The notes under the pieces were generated by a model. That model searched no databases, had not been told where the DNA came from, and worked only from the letters and a program-made list of their open reading frames with translations. This document shows, piece by piece, positions 1 to 6,767 of a DNA stretch of 64,000 nt; the first letter of the stretch is position 1, and each line of letters starts with the position of its first letter. Source of the DNA: JBOICV01 sp050740255 (lineage in GTDB: Bacteria; Pseudomonadota; Gammaproteobacteria; Nevskiales; JBOICV01); the NCBI GenBank assembly GCA_050740255.1, contig JBOICV010000092.1:51457-115456 (forward strand). The letters run 5' to 3'. The position numbers were made by a program, and so were the translations under genes.

Positions 1-1
1 G

Positions 2-196
2 GCTGGGGAATGCGCACGCGGCATAGCGGCTGTCAGTCTGAAATATGCGGTGCCGGTTTCCTTCGGCGTGCTCACCTGCGACACGCTCGCTCAAGCCGAA
101 GAGCGCGCCGCGCCCGGGCCGCACAACAAGGGCCGTGAATCCGCTTTAGCTGCGGTGCAAATGGCTTCGCTATTGAGCAAGCTGCGTCATGTCTGA
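2..196 (+). CDS. ribH: 6,7-dimethyl-8-ribityllumazine synthase, C-terminal part
   Basis: This is the last 64 codons of a gene entering from the left edge; the 5' part lies outside the window. The product condenses 5-amino-6-ribitylamino-uracil with dihydroxybutanone phosphate, the penultimate step of riboflavin synthesis. The visible translation carries the family's C-terminal signature VPVSFGVLTCDT followed by QAEERA and the conserved NKGRESA(L)AAVQMA helix. The TGA stop overlaps the ATG of nusB by 8 bp, the usual ribH-nusB arrangement and a sign of translational coupling. Confidence 0.93.
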   Translation, partial: AGECARGIAAVSLKYAVPVSFGVLTCDTLAQAEERAAPGPHNKGRESALAAVQMASLLSKLRHV

Positions 197-647
197 AGCT
201 GCGATCGCCGCCCCCCCTGCGGGCAATAACCGCCACAAGGCCCGCTGCCTGGCGCTGCAGGCGCTTTATCAGCATCAGCTCAATGGCCTGTCCCTTGGCG
301 AGTTGCTCAATCAGTTTTTGCGCGGGAAAGAAATGGATCGCGCCGATCGTGAGTATTTTAGCCGCCTGGTTGGCGGGGTGATGGAGCACGAGGGCGAACT
401 GGTCATGGCCTTCGCGCGCTATCTCGACCGGCCGCTGACCCAGCTTGACCCGGTTGAGCGCGCGGTGCTGCTGATCGGCAGTTTCGAGTTGCTGCACTGC
501 CCGGAACTGCCCTACCGCGCGGCGATCAACGAAGCCGTGCAGCTGGCCAAGATTTATGGCGCCAGCGAAGGCCATAAGTACGTCAATGGCATCATGGATC
601 GCCTTGCGCGCCAGGCGCGCGCCGTGGAACTGGCGGCGGCGCCGTAA
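189..647 (+). CDS. nusB: Transcription antitermination protein NusB
   Basis: A 152-residue protein of normal NusB length. NusB binds NusE (ribosomal protein S10) and boxA RNA and keeps RNA polymerase processive through rRNA operons. Recognisable features are the N-terminal basic RHKARCLALQALYQ segment that contacts RNA, and the C-terminal half with LDPVERAVLLIGSFEL, PYRAAINEAVQLAK and HKYVNGIMDRLA, typical of the all-helical NusB fold. It starts inside the end of ribH and is followed after about 30 bp by thiL, so ribH-nusB-thiL-pgpA is probably one operon. Confidence 0.97.
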   Translation: MSEAAIAAPPAGNNRHKARCLALQALYQHQLNGLSLGELLNQFLRGKEMDRADREYFSRLVGGVMEHEGELVMAFARYLDRPLTQLDPVERAVLLIGSFELLHCPELPYRAAINEAVQLAKIYGASEGHKYVNGIMDRLARQARAVELAAAP

Positions 648-678
648 ATTCACCGCATCTTCCGGGCGGGCCGCCGCA

Positions 679-1767
679 GTGACCAACGAATTTGAGATTA
701 TCCGCCGCTACTTCCAGCGGCCCCCTAAGCGTCCGGACGTAGTGCTGGGTTCGGGCGATGACGCGGCGCTGTTGCAGCCGCCGCCCGGCATGCTGCTGGC
801 TGCGACGACCGATACGCTGGTGGCGGGCCGGCATTTCCACGACGACTGGCCGGCGGCCGATATCGGCTGGCGGGCGCTGGCGGTGAATCTGAGCGATCTG
901 GCGGCGATGGGTGCGCAACCCGCCTGGTTTACCTGCGCATTAACGGTCCCTGAAGCGGATGAAAAATGGCTCGCCGGGTTCGCTCAAGGCCTGTTTGAAC
1001 TTGCGGCGCAATACCCGCTGGATCTGGTCGGCGGCAATCTAAGCTGCGGACCGCTCAGCATCACGATTCAGGCTCTGGGGTTCGTAGCGGCAGAGAAAGC
1101 GTTGCGGCGCGACGCGGCCCGACCCGGCGATCTGATCTGTGTGACCGGCACGCTCGGCGATGCGAGCTTGGCCTTGCAATTGCTCGATACCCGCCCCCCC
1201 AACCCTCCTTCGACAAGCTCAGGACAGGCTCTCCCGCAAGGGGAGGGGGAACAGAGTTTTTCTCCTCCTCGCGCGGAGGGTGTAAGTAAAAATCTCCCTC
1301 CCCCTCGTGGGGAGGGATTAAGGGAGGGGGGCGCAACAGATGCGCAGCTTATCTATCTAACACAGCGCCTGCGCCGTCCCACCCCGCGCATCGCGGCCGG
1401 TTTGGCGCTGGCTGGCGTGGCGCATGCCGCGATAGATATTTCGGACGGCCTGGCGGCCGATTTGGGCCACGTGTTGGCCGCCAGTGGCGTCGGGGCTGAA
1501 ATCCGCACCAACAAGCTCCCGATGTCTCCCGCGTTTGCACGCCTCGCGCCTCGCGCCTCGCGCCTCCCGCTACAACTTTCCGGCGGCGACGATTACGAGC
1601 TATGTATCTGCCTGCCGCAGGATAAACTAGCCGCCGTGCAGGCCCGCTTGAATGTGCCGCTGACCGTTATTGGTGCGGTCACAGCTACAGCGGGACTGCG
1701 CGATCTAAGCACTCCGGGAGGTCAACGCCTGACACCGGCGGGTTACGACCACTTTCCCAATATATGA
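679..1767 (+). CDS. thiL: Thiamine-monophosphate kinase with in-frame repeat insertion
   Basis: ThiL phosphorylates thiamine monophosphate to thiamine diphosphate using ATP. The GTG at 679 gives the expected N-terminus (VTNEFEIIRR); an upstream ATG at 556 would run through nusB. Signatures seen: GSGDDAAL (about residues 24-31), TTDTLVAGRHF, AVNLSDLAAMGA, DISDGLAADLGH (about 252) and LSGGDDYEL (about 300). The 362-residue protein is longer than usual because about 50 residues between DASLALQLLDT and QLIYLTQRLRRPTPRI, rich in Pro, Gly and Ser, are encoded by an intergenic-type palindromic repeat (1190-1341). The inserted segment falls before the DISDGL core and keeps the frame, so the enzyme may still work. 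The stop overlaps pgpA by 4 bp. Confidence 0.95.
   Translation: MTNEFEIIRRYFQRPPKRPDVVLGSGDDAALLQPPPGMLLAATTDTLVAGRHFHDDWPAADIGWRALAVNLSDLAAMGAQPAWFTCALTVPEADEKWLAGFAQGLFELAAQYPLDLVGGNLSCGPLSITIQALGFVAAEKALRRDAARPGDLICVTGTLGDASLALQLLDTRPPNPPSTSSGQALPQGEGEQSFSPPRAEGVSKNLPPPRGEGLREGGATDAQLIYLTQRLRRPTPRIAAGLALAGVAHAAIDISDGLAADLGHVLAASGVGAEIRTNKLPMSPAFARLAPRASRLPLQLSGGDDYELCICLPQDKLAAVQARLNVPLTVIGAVTATAGLRDLSTPGGQRLTPAGYDHFPNI
1190..1341 (+). repeat. Palindromic intergenic-type repeat inserted in thiL
   Basis: A low-complexity block made of CTCCCC/GGGGAG palindromic arms around a core with TTCGACAAGCTCAGGAC. It interrupts the conserved ThiL sequence without changing frame. The 33 bp at 1203-1235 recur exactly at 43584-43616 inside valS, where they are translated from the other strand. 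Here the core reads PSTSSGQA; in valS it reads EPVLSLSKE. Confidence 0.85.
1540..1567 (+). repeat. Heptanucleotide tandem repeat within thiL
   Basis: Three perfect copies of CGCCTCG followed by a fourth with one change (CGCCTCC) lie inside the thiL coding region, encoding an Arg/Ala/Leu/Pro-rich stretch. The unit length is not a multiple of three, so gain or loss of one unit would shift the frame upstream of the conserved GGDDYEL motif. Confidence 0.85.
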
Positions 1768-2327
1768 ACCTGAACCGACTCGTCGTGCGTCCTCAGCCCC
1801 ACGTCGTCCTGCGCGATCCGGTGCATCTGCTCGCTTTCGGTTTTGGCGCGGGGCTTGCACCCAAGGCGCCGGGTACTTTCGGCACCCTGGTTGCGGTGCC
1901 GCTGTTCCTGTTGTTGTATTGGCTGCCGCTCTGGCTTTATCTCGCGATAGTCGCGGCTTTGTTTGGCGTCGGCGTCTGGCTTTGCGGTGAAAGTGCCCGC
2001 CGGCTCGGTACCCATGATCATCCCGGCATCGTCTGGGATGAGATTGTCGGTTTTCTGATCACGATGCTACCGGTCACGCCCGGCTTGCTCGGCGCGTTGA
2101 CACCCGCGCCGCTGTGGTTCTGGCTGCTGGTAGGTTTCGGCGCTTTTCGCGCTTTCGACATCACCAAACCGGCCTTCATCCGCCGTGCCGACGCGCAGGT
2201 GAGCGGCGGTCTGGGCATCATGCTGGACGACGTTCTGGCCGGCGTCTGCGCGGCCGCGGTACTGGTGCTGATGACGCTGCCGACCGTGCTGTTTATTCCA
2301 CCGCTGCCCTTGCCGGCGGGACCTTGA
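1764..2327 (+). CDS. pgpA: Phosphatidylglycerophosphatase A
   Basis: PgpA removes the phosphate from phosphatidylglycerophosphate at the inner membrane, giving phosphatidylglycerol. The 187-residue protein has the diagnostic FGAGLAPKAPGTFGTL segment near residue 27, several hydrophobic segments (about 45-65, 90-115 and 160-180), the HDHPGIVWDEIVGF motif with acidic metal ligands, and FDITKPAFIRRADAQVSGG followed by MLDDVLAGV. The ATG overlaps the thiL stop (ATGA). A thiL-pgpA pair is standard in gammaproteobacteria. Confidence 0.97.
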   Translation: MNLNRLVVRPQPHVVLRDPVHLLAFGFGAGLAPKAPGTFGTLVAVPLFLLLYWLPLWLYLAIVAALFGVGVWLCGESARRLGTHDHPGIVWDEIVGFLITMLPVTPGLLGALTPAPLWFWLLVGFGAFRAFDITKPAFIRRADAQVSGGLGIMLDDVLAGVCAAAVLVLMTLPTVLFIPPLPLPAGP

Positions 2328-2339
2328 TAGAACGGACGC

Positions 2340-3233
2340 TCAGGCCACTTCGGCCAGAAAGCGCTTGATTCTGTCCGCCACCGCTTCGGGATGCTCATGC
2401 ATGAAGCAGTGCCCGCCGGGCACGTTCTCGGCGCGAATATGTGGGTTGGCGCACACCGCGCGCTGGATGCTCGGCGCCATGAAGGGGTAGCTTTGCGCGC
2501 CGTGCAGAATGAGCACCGGGCACTGGAGCTGGCGGATCGCGCGCCAGGTGTTCCAGGGCGGCCGTGCGAACAAGGCCGACTCCAGCCACGGTGGACAGCG
2601 TAATTCCATCCTGCCGTCAGCGTGTTCACGCAGTGCGTGAGCGACATAGCACTCCAGCGCCTCGTCCGGCCAGCCTTTGAAAATGCCGCGCTGATGCAGC
2701 CCCTGCCACGCCGCAGCACGTGACGGCCACTCTGCACGCCGCTTGAGCGAACGTTTGACCAGCGGATTGAAACGCGACGTGATGAAGCACATGCCAAACA
2801 ACAACAGCGGCGGCAGGAAGATAGGATCAAGCAGCACCAGTGCTTTGAAGCGCTGCGGTTCGCGCGCCGCCATCAAGGCATGAACATAGCCGCCATAGCT
2901 GTGTCCAACGCCGACAATGTCACGGCCCGGCGTATTCAGTGGATGAGCCGCCAGCGCATGCAGTGCCCGCTCGGCGGTGGCGTGGGGTCCTAGATACTTA
3001 TCGCCCACCTCGCTTGCGCCGTGCCCCTGCACGTCGTGGAGAATTAACGCGGCCTCATCCTGTAGCAGGCGCAGAAACGTCCAGTAGGCACCGCCGCAAA
3101 AACCGGTGCCGTGGATGAAGTGCAGTAGTGGCTTGCCGGGGTGCTCACAGTAACGCCCTAGCAGGCGTGGACCGCGATCATCGGCATAAGTCCAGTTCTG
3201 GGTAAGCGCGCAGTATTCTTCGGCAGGTCGCAT
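2340..3233 (-). CDS. Alpha/beta-fold hydrolase
   Basis: A 297-residue soluble alpha/beta hydrolase of unknown substrate. The oxyanion-hole region is FIHGTGFCGGAY, the nucleophile elbow is GHSYGGY, a candidate acid lies near LILHGAQSYPF, and the catalytic His is in VPGGHCFMHEHPEAV. I chose the ATG at 3233 (MRPAEEY) because the longer reading frame would extend into cysS on the opposite strand. It is convergent with pgpA (12 bp between stops) and divergent from cysS. Esterase or lipase-like activity is inference from the fold. Confidence 0.85.
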   Translation of the reverse strand: MRPAEEYCALTQNWTYADDRGPRLLGRYCEHPGKPLLHFIHGTGFCGGAYWTFLRLLQDEAALILHDVQGHGASEVGDKYLGPHATAERALHALAAHPLNTPGRDIVGVGHSYGGYVHALMAAREPQRFKALVLLDPIFLPPLLLFGMCFITSRFNPLVKRSLKRRAEWPSRAAAWQGLHQRGIFKGWPDEALECYVAHALREHADGRMELRCPPWLESALFARPPWNTWRAIRQLQCPVLILHGAQSYPFMAPSIQRAVCANPHIRAENVPGGHCFMHEHPEAVADRIKRFLAEVA

Positions 3234-3344
3234 GGGAGCGGAGAAAAGCGGCCAGCCTAGCGGCGGGTGTCGTAGCGCACAAGCGCGCTCACGAGAAACG
3301 ACCTGCACATGCGTAAAATACCCGCTTTCGTGTCCACCCAGACC

Positions 3345-4733
3345 ATGCTGCAAATTCATAATAGCCTGACCGGCGCAAAGCAAGCCTTCACTCCGATCGA
3401 GGGCAGGAAGGTTCGCATCTACGTCTGCGGCGTCACCGTGTATGACTACTGCCATCTCGGCCACGCACGCTTTCTGGTCGTATTTGACGTCGTCACGCGC
3501 TATCTGCGCGCGCGCGGCTACGACGTCACCCACGTCCGCAACATCACCGATATCGATGACAAAATCATCAAGCGCGCGAACGAGCAGCAACGCGGCTGGC
3601 AGGGGCTGACGCGCGAGTTCATCGAGAAATTCCACGAAGATGCCGCAGCACTGGCAATCCTGCCGCCGGATCAGGAGCCGCGCGCGACCGAGCACATTCC
3701 GCAAATCGTCGCGATGATTGAACGGCTGATCGCGCGCGGCCATGCCTACGTGGGTGACAACCACGACGTCTACTACGACGTGCGCAGCTTCCGGGATTAC
3801 GGCCGGCTCTCGGGCAAGAATGTGGACGATTTGCGCGCTGGCGCGCGCGTCGAGGTTAACGAGACCAAACGCGATCCGCTGGATTTCGTGCTGTGGAAAG
3901 CCGCCAAACCCGGTGAGCCGAGCTGGGATTCGCCCTGGGGACCCGGCCGGCCCGGCTGGCATATCGAGTGCTCAGCCATGGCCACCCACTGCCTTGGCGA
4001 CCATTTCGACATCCACGGCGGCGGCCTCGATCTCAAATTTCCGCATCACGAGAACGAAATCGCGCAGAGCGAGGGCGCGACCGGCAAGCACTTCGTCAAT
4101 CTGTGGATGCACAACGGCTTTGTGCAGGTGAACGCAGAGAAGATGTCGAAGTCGCTCGGAAACTTCTTCATCATCCGCGACGTACTCAAGCATTTCCGCG
4201 CCGAGGAAATCCGCTACTTCATCACCTCCAGCCATTACCGCAGTCCGCTGGACTACTCGGATCAGCATATGCGCGCCGCGCGCGCAGCGCTGGCGCGGCT
4301 TTATACAGCCTTGCGGGGTCTGTCGGTGGGCACGCCCGCCGCAAATGAGCCGTATACCGCAGGTTTCGACGCGGCGATGGACGATGATTTCAACACGCCG
4401 GAGGCGGTCGCGGTGCTGTTCGACATGGCGCACGAGATCAACCGGCTTAAATCCGAACAGCCCAAAGAGGCGGCGGCGCTTGGCGCGGTCTTGCGCAAGC
4501 TCGGCGGGATTCTCGGTCTGCTACAGCAGAATGCGGAGGCTTATTTCACGGCCAGCGCCGACGGCGGCCCTGGCGCCGAGCAGATCGAGAGCCTGATTGC
4601 TGCGCGGCTCACCGCGCGGATGGCGCGCGACTATGCCGAAGCGGATCGCATTCGCGACGAGCTCGTCAAGCGGGGTATCCGCTTGGAGGACGGCCCGAAG
4701 GGTACGACCTGGAGTCGGGTAACGGGTACCTGA
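3345..4733 (+). CDS. cysS: Cysteinyl-tRNA synthetase
   Basis: A 462-residue class I aminoacyl-tRNA synthetase that charges tRNA-Cys. The start MLQIHNSLTGAKQ matches the family; an ATG 36 bp upstream is possible but would add an atypical extension. Visible motifs: YVCGVTVYDYCHLGHAR (first zinc Cys and the HIGH-type motif), GWHIECSAMA (zinc Cys), GGGLDLKFPHHENEIAQSE (zinc His and Glu), and KMSKSLGNF. The C-terminal DALR-type helical region ends with RDELVKRGIRLEDGPKGTTW. It is separated from folD, its frequent neighbour, by the mer module. Confidence 0.97.
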   Translation: MLQIHNSLTGAKQAFTPIEGRKVRIYVCGVTVYDYCHLGHARFLVVFDVVTRYLRARGYDVTHVRNITDIDDKIIKRANEQQRGWQGLTREFIEKFHEDAAALAILPPDQEPRATEHIPQIVAMIERLIARGHAYVGDNHDVYYDVRSFRDYGRLSGKNVDDLRAGARVEVNETKRDPLDFVLWKAAKPGEPSWDSPWGPGRPGWHIECSAMATHCLGDHFDIHGGGLDLKFPHHENEIAQSEGATGKHFVNLWMHNGFVQVNAEKMSKSLGNFFIIRDVLKHFRAEEIRYFITSSHYRSPLDYSDQHMRAARAALARLYTALRGLSVGTPAANEPYTAGFDAAMDDDFNTPEAVAVLFDMAHEINRLKSEQPKEAAALGAVLRKLGGILGLLQQNAEAYFTASADGGPGAEQIESLIAARLTARMARDYAEADRIRDELVKRGIRLEDGPKGTTWSRVTGT

Positions 4734-4802
4734 ACGTCAGGGAACCTTTGCCAGGCCTCGCTGCCGATTAGATCCCGCGATTTGAGCAGGCACTTTGGTT
4801 CC

Positions 4803-5201
4803 ATGCGTATTGGACAGCTCGCAAAGACCGCTTGCGTCGGTGTGGAGACCATCCGTTACTACCAGCGCATCGGTCTGTTTCCGAATCCACCCAAGCCCTA
4901 TGGCGGCACACGTCACTACGATGCAGCGGGTCTCGTGCGACTGCGCTTCATCCGCCGCGCGCAAGGGTTGGGGTTCTCGCTGGAGGAGATTCGCGCCCTG
5001 CTGGAACTTTCGCGTGAAGACTGCGCCGACGTGCAACGGCTCGCGACCCGCAAGCTCGACCTGGTGCGCGGCAAAATCAAGGACCTCAAACGCATGGAAA
5101 CGGCGCTCAAGGGTACGCTGGCGCGCTGCCGGACACGTCGCCGGCACGCTCCCTGTCCCATCATCGAAACACTCGCCGAGGCTGATGACAGCACCACTTG
5201 A
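4803..5201 (+). CDS. merR: Mercury-responsive MerR regulator
   Basis: MerR is a DNA-distorting activator/repressor. The N-terminal winged-helix (MRIGQLAKTACVGVETIRYY, residues 1-20) is followed by a dimerisation helix. With the ATG at 4803 the Hg-binding cysteines are C74, C109 and C118; their spacing (35 and 9) is exactly that of C82, C117 and C126 of Tn501 MerR, so mercury rather than copper, zinc or gold is the expected inducer. A TTG start at 4782 is possible but less likely. Unlike many mer loci, the gene is co-oriented with merT/merP, and its TGA stop lies within the -35 hexamer of the operon promoter. Confidence 0.92.
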   Translation: MRIGQLAKTACVGVETIRYYQRIGLFPNPPKPYGGTRHYDAAGLVRLRFIRRAQGLGFSLEEIRALLELSREDCADVQRLATRKLDLVRGKIKDLKRMETALKGTLARCRTRRRHAPCPIIETLAEADDSTT

Positions 5202-5228
5202 CTCCGTACCCCAGTACGGCGTTTAGGC
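5198..5228 (+). promoter_or_regulatory. mer operator-promoter
   Basis: The -35 is TTGACT (5198-5203) and the -10 TTAGGC (5223-5228), with a 19-bp spacer as in known MerR-activated promoters. The spacer carries the perfect dyad CCGTAC-CCCA-GTACGG (5204-5219), the classical MerR site. The TGA stop of merR forms part of the -35. It lies about 30 bp upstream of merT. Confidence 0.93.
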
Positions 5229-5259
5229 TGGACGCGTCCCCTGGCAACTGGAGACGCAG

Positions 5260-5604
5260 ATGCAGGATCGCAGCAAAACCTGGTTATCCCTCGGCGTAGT
5301 GGGCGCAGTCGGTGCATCCCTGTGCTGTACCTTGCCGCTGCTGCTCGTCATGGCCGGTTTGGGCGGAGCCTGGCTTGGGACTTTGCAGCTGTTTGCACCC
5401 TTCCGGCCGGCCTTTATCCTGTTCGCGTTCGCCGCGCTGGCCGTCGCGGGGTGGCAGATTTTCCGCACAGCGCCGGCCTGCGAGGCAGAGCAGGTTTGTG
5501 TGGAGCCTGCGTTGCAGCGACGGCGCAAAGGGATATTTCTGGGCGTGACTGCCTTGGTCGTCGCACTGATTGCTAGCCCCTATCTGGTCGCATATCTGGG
5601 GTGA
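5260..5604 (+). CDS. merT: Mercuric transport protein MerT
   Basis: A 114-residue inner-membrane protein with three predicted hydrophobic segments (about 10-35, 43-66 and 91-112). The first contains the Hg-relay pair C22-C23 (GASLCCTLPLLL); the cytoplasmic loop contains a second pair, ACEAEQVC, with the same C-x5-C spacing as in Tn501-type MerT. It passes Hg(II) from MerP into the cytoplasm. It lies directly behind the mer promoter, and its stop abuts merP. Confidence 0.94.
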   Translation: MQDRSKTWLSLGVVGAVGASLCCTLPLLLVMAGLGGAWLGTLQLFAPFRPAFILFAFAALAVAGWQIFRTAPACEAEQVCVEPALQRRRKGIFLGVTALVVALIASPYLVAYLG

Positions 5605-5609
5605 AAGCC

Positions 5610-5921
5610 ATGAAATCCGCCATTCACGCCCTGCTGCTGATGTTGGTGGTGCTAGCGCCCGTGCGAGTGTTCGCCGCCGACCGCTGGGTGCGGCTATCCG
5701 TGCCGGACATGAACTGCCCGGCCTGCCCGGTAACGGTGCGCAAAAGCCTCGAACGCGTGACCGGCGTGGAAGTGCAATCGGTGGACCTCAAGTCCAAAAC
5801 AGCGGTCGTGCTGATTCGCGATGACCGTGTGACCGACGCCGCGCTAACCCAGGCCACCGCCGGCGGCGGCTACCCCTCTGTCGTCGTTCCGGAGAACATC
5901 TATGAATCTGACCGCCATTGA
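5610..5921 (+). CDS. merP: Periplasmic mercury-binding protein MerP
   Basis: A 103-residue HMA-fold protein with a cleavable signal peptide ending near VFAAD. The metal motif MNCPACPVTVRKSL corresponds to GMTCAACPITV of known MerP. It binds Hg(II) in the periplasm and hands it to MerT. I prefer the ATG at 5610, preceded by GGGGTGA; a GTG at 5601 overlapping the merT stop is an alternative. The 3' end overlaps the next gene by 20 bp. The tail PENIYESDRH is longer than usual. Confidence 0.93.
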   Translation: MKSAIHALLLMLVVLAPVRVFAADRWVRLSVPDMNCPACPVTVRKSLERVTGVEVQSVDLKSKTAVVLIRDDRVTDAALTQATAGGGYPSVVVPENIYESDRH

Positions 5922-6285
5922 TCCCGCGCTCGGCCAGATGGGCGAATTTGCCAGGGCCACCGGCAACGTCACCGCGCCAGTGCAGAAGCTGCGCGAGATG
6001 ACGCTCTTGCGCGATGGCGCGCTACCGGCGCGCATCAAGACGCTCGCGGCCTTGCTGTGGGCTGTTTCCAGCCGCTGCGAGCCCTGTATCAAGTTCTATG
6101 CGCAAAAGGCGCGAGAGCTGGGGGCGAGCGATGCCGAGTTGGGCGAGATGCTCGCGCTTGCACCCACGATGGGCGCTTGCGTGGCGGAGATGTGGGCACT
6201 AAAAGCCTTCGCCGCGGCAAAGAATCCAACCGAAGCAAACCAACCACCTAAAGGAGATGACAATGCTGAAACCTGCTGCGTATGA
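5902..6285 (+). CDS. AhpD/carboxymuconolactone decarboxylase-like protein with C-terminal Cys-Cys
   Basis: A 127-residue protein of the AhpD-like superfamily: the helix with SRCEPCIKFYAQKA carries the C-x2-C redox motif, followed by LGASDAELGEMLALA. AhpD proteins are thiol-disulfide or peroxidase partners. Unusually, the protein ends ETCCV, a vicinal cysteine pair at the very C-terminus after a Lys/Pro/Asn-rich linker. That recalls the C-terminal Cys pair with which MerA accepts Hg(II), and suggests (inference) a cytoplasmic mercury-thiol or reductant role. It overlaps merP by 20 bp and the following gene by 23 bp, so it is certainly part of the mer operon. Confidence 0.8.
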   Translation: MNLTAIDPALGQMGEFARATGNVTAPVQKLREMTLLRDGALPARIKTLAALLWAVSSRCEPCIKFYAQKARELGASDAELGEMLALAPTMGACVAEMWALKAFAAAKNPTEANQPPKGDDNAETCCV

Positions 6286-6763
6286 TTTCTTCCGCGGATT
6301 TCTCGTCGTCGCGCTGATGTTGCTGGCGCATTCCGCGCTGGCTGCACCGAAAGCCGTAGCGGAATTGACCCTGAACTATCAGAAGTCGGCGGACCGGCAG
6401 ATGTCCGATGGCGGACATCTATTTGCTCGATGCCAGTACCTTGGCTCGGGCGATGGCACAGCGACCGGGGCCATTGCCGGCCGCGTCGGCTGGGATTTGC
6501 ACGAGGATCAGTCACGCGACGACCTGCACCCGACCCAGTTCCGCGGCTTCATCGAGCGTGACGGCAAGCGCCATCCGTTCCAGATCATTGGCGTGTTTAC
6601 GCCGGAACCCGGCCAGCCGATCCGTCGCTGGAAGCTCACCGGGACCATCGTTTTTGATGACAACGCACTCTTCACCGGCCAGCATGCCCCCGTAACCGGT
6701 TACGTTGAAACCGGAAGCTGGAAGCATCGCTACACTGTGCTGGTGGACAGTGACGTCAACTAA
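6263..6763 (+). CDS. Exported protein of unknown function in the mer operon
   Basis: A 166-residue protein I do not recognise. A strong Shine-Dalgarno AAGGAG (6251-6256) favours the ATG at 6263 over that at 6257. The N-terminus is a signal peptide (hydrophobic FLVVALMLLAHSALAAP). The mature part has one Cys (HLFARCQYLG) and alternating short hydrophobic stretches with Gly/Thr turns, suggesting beta structure, and ends HRYTVLVDSDVN. It sits between the AhpD-like gene and merB, so a periplasmic role in mercury handling is possible, but only from context. Confidence 0.75.
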   Translation: MLKPAAYDFFRGFLVVALMLLAHSALAAPKAVAELTLNYQKSADRQMSDGGHLFARCQYLGSGDGTATGAIAGRVGWDLHEDQSRDDLHPTQFRGFIERDGKRHPFQIIGVFTPEPGQPIRRWKLTGTIVFDDNALFTGQHAPVTGYVETGSWKHRYTVLVDSDVN

Positions 6764-6767
6764 GTGC

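Noticed and set aside
1061..1336. Minus-strand open frame opposite the thiL insert, containing EPVLSLSKEG
   Set aside because: It only reflects the repeat read on the other strand and overlaps a well supported gene; no ribosome-binding site.
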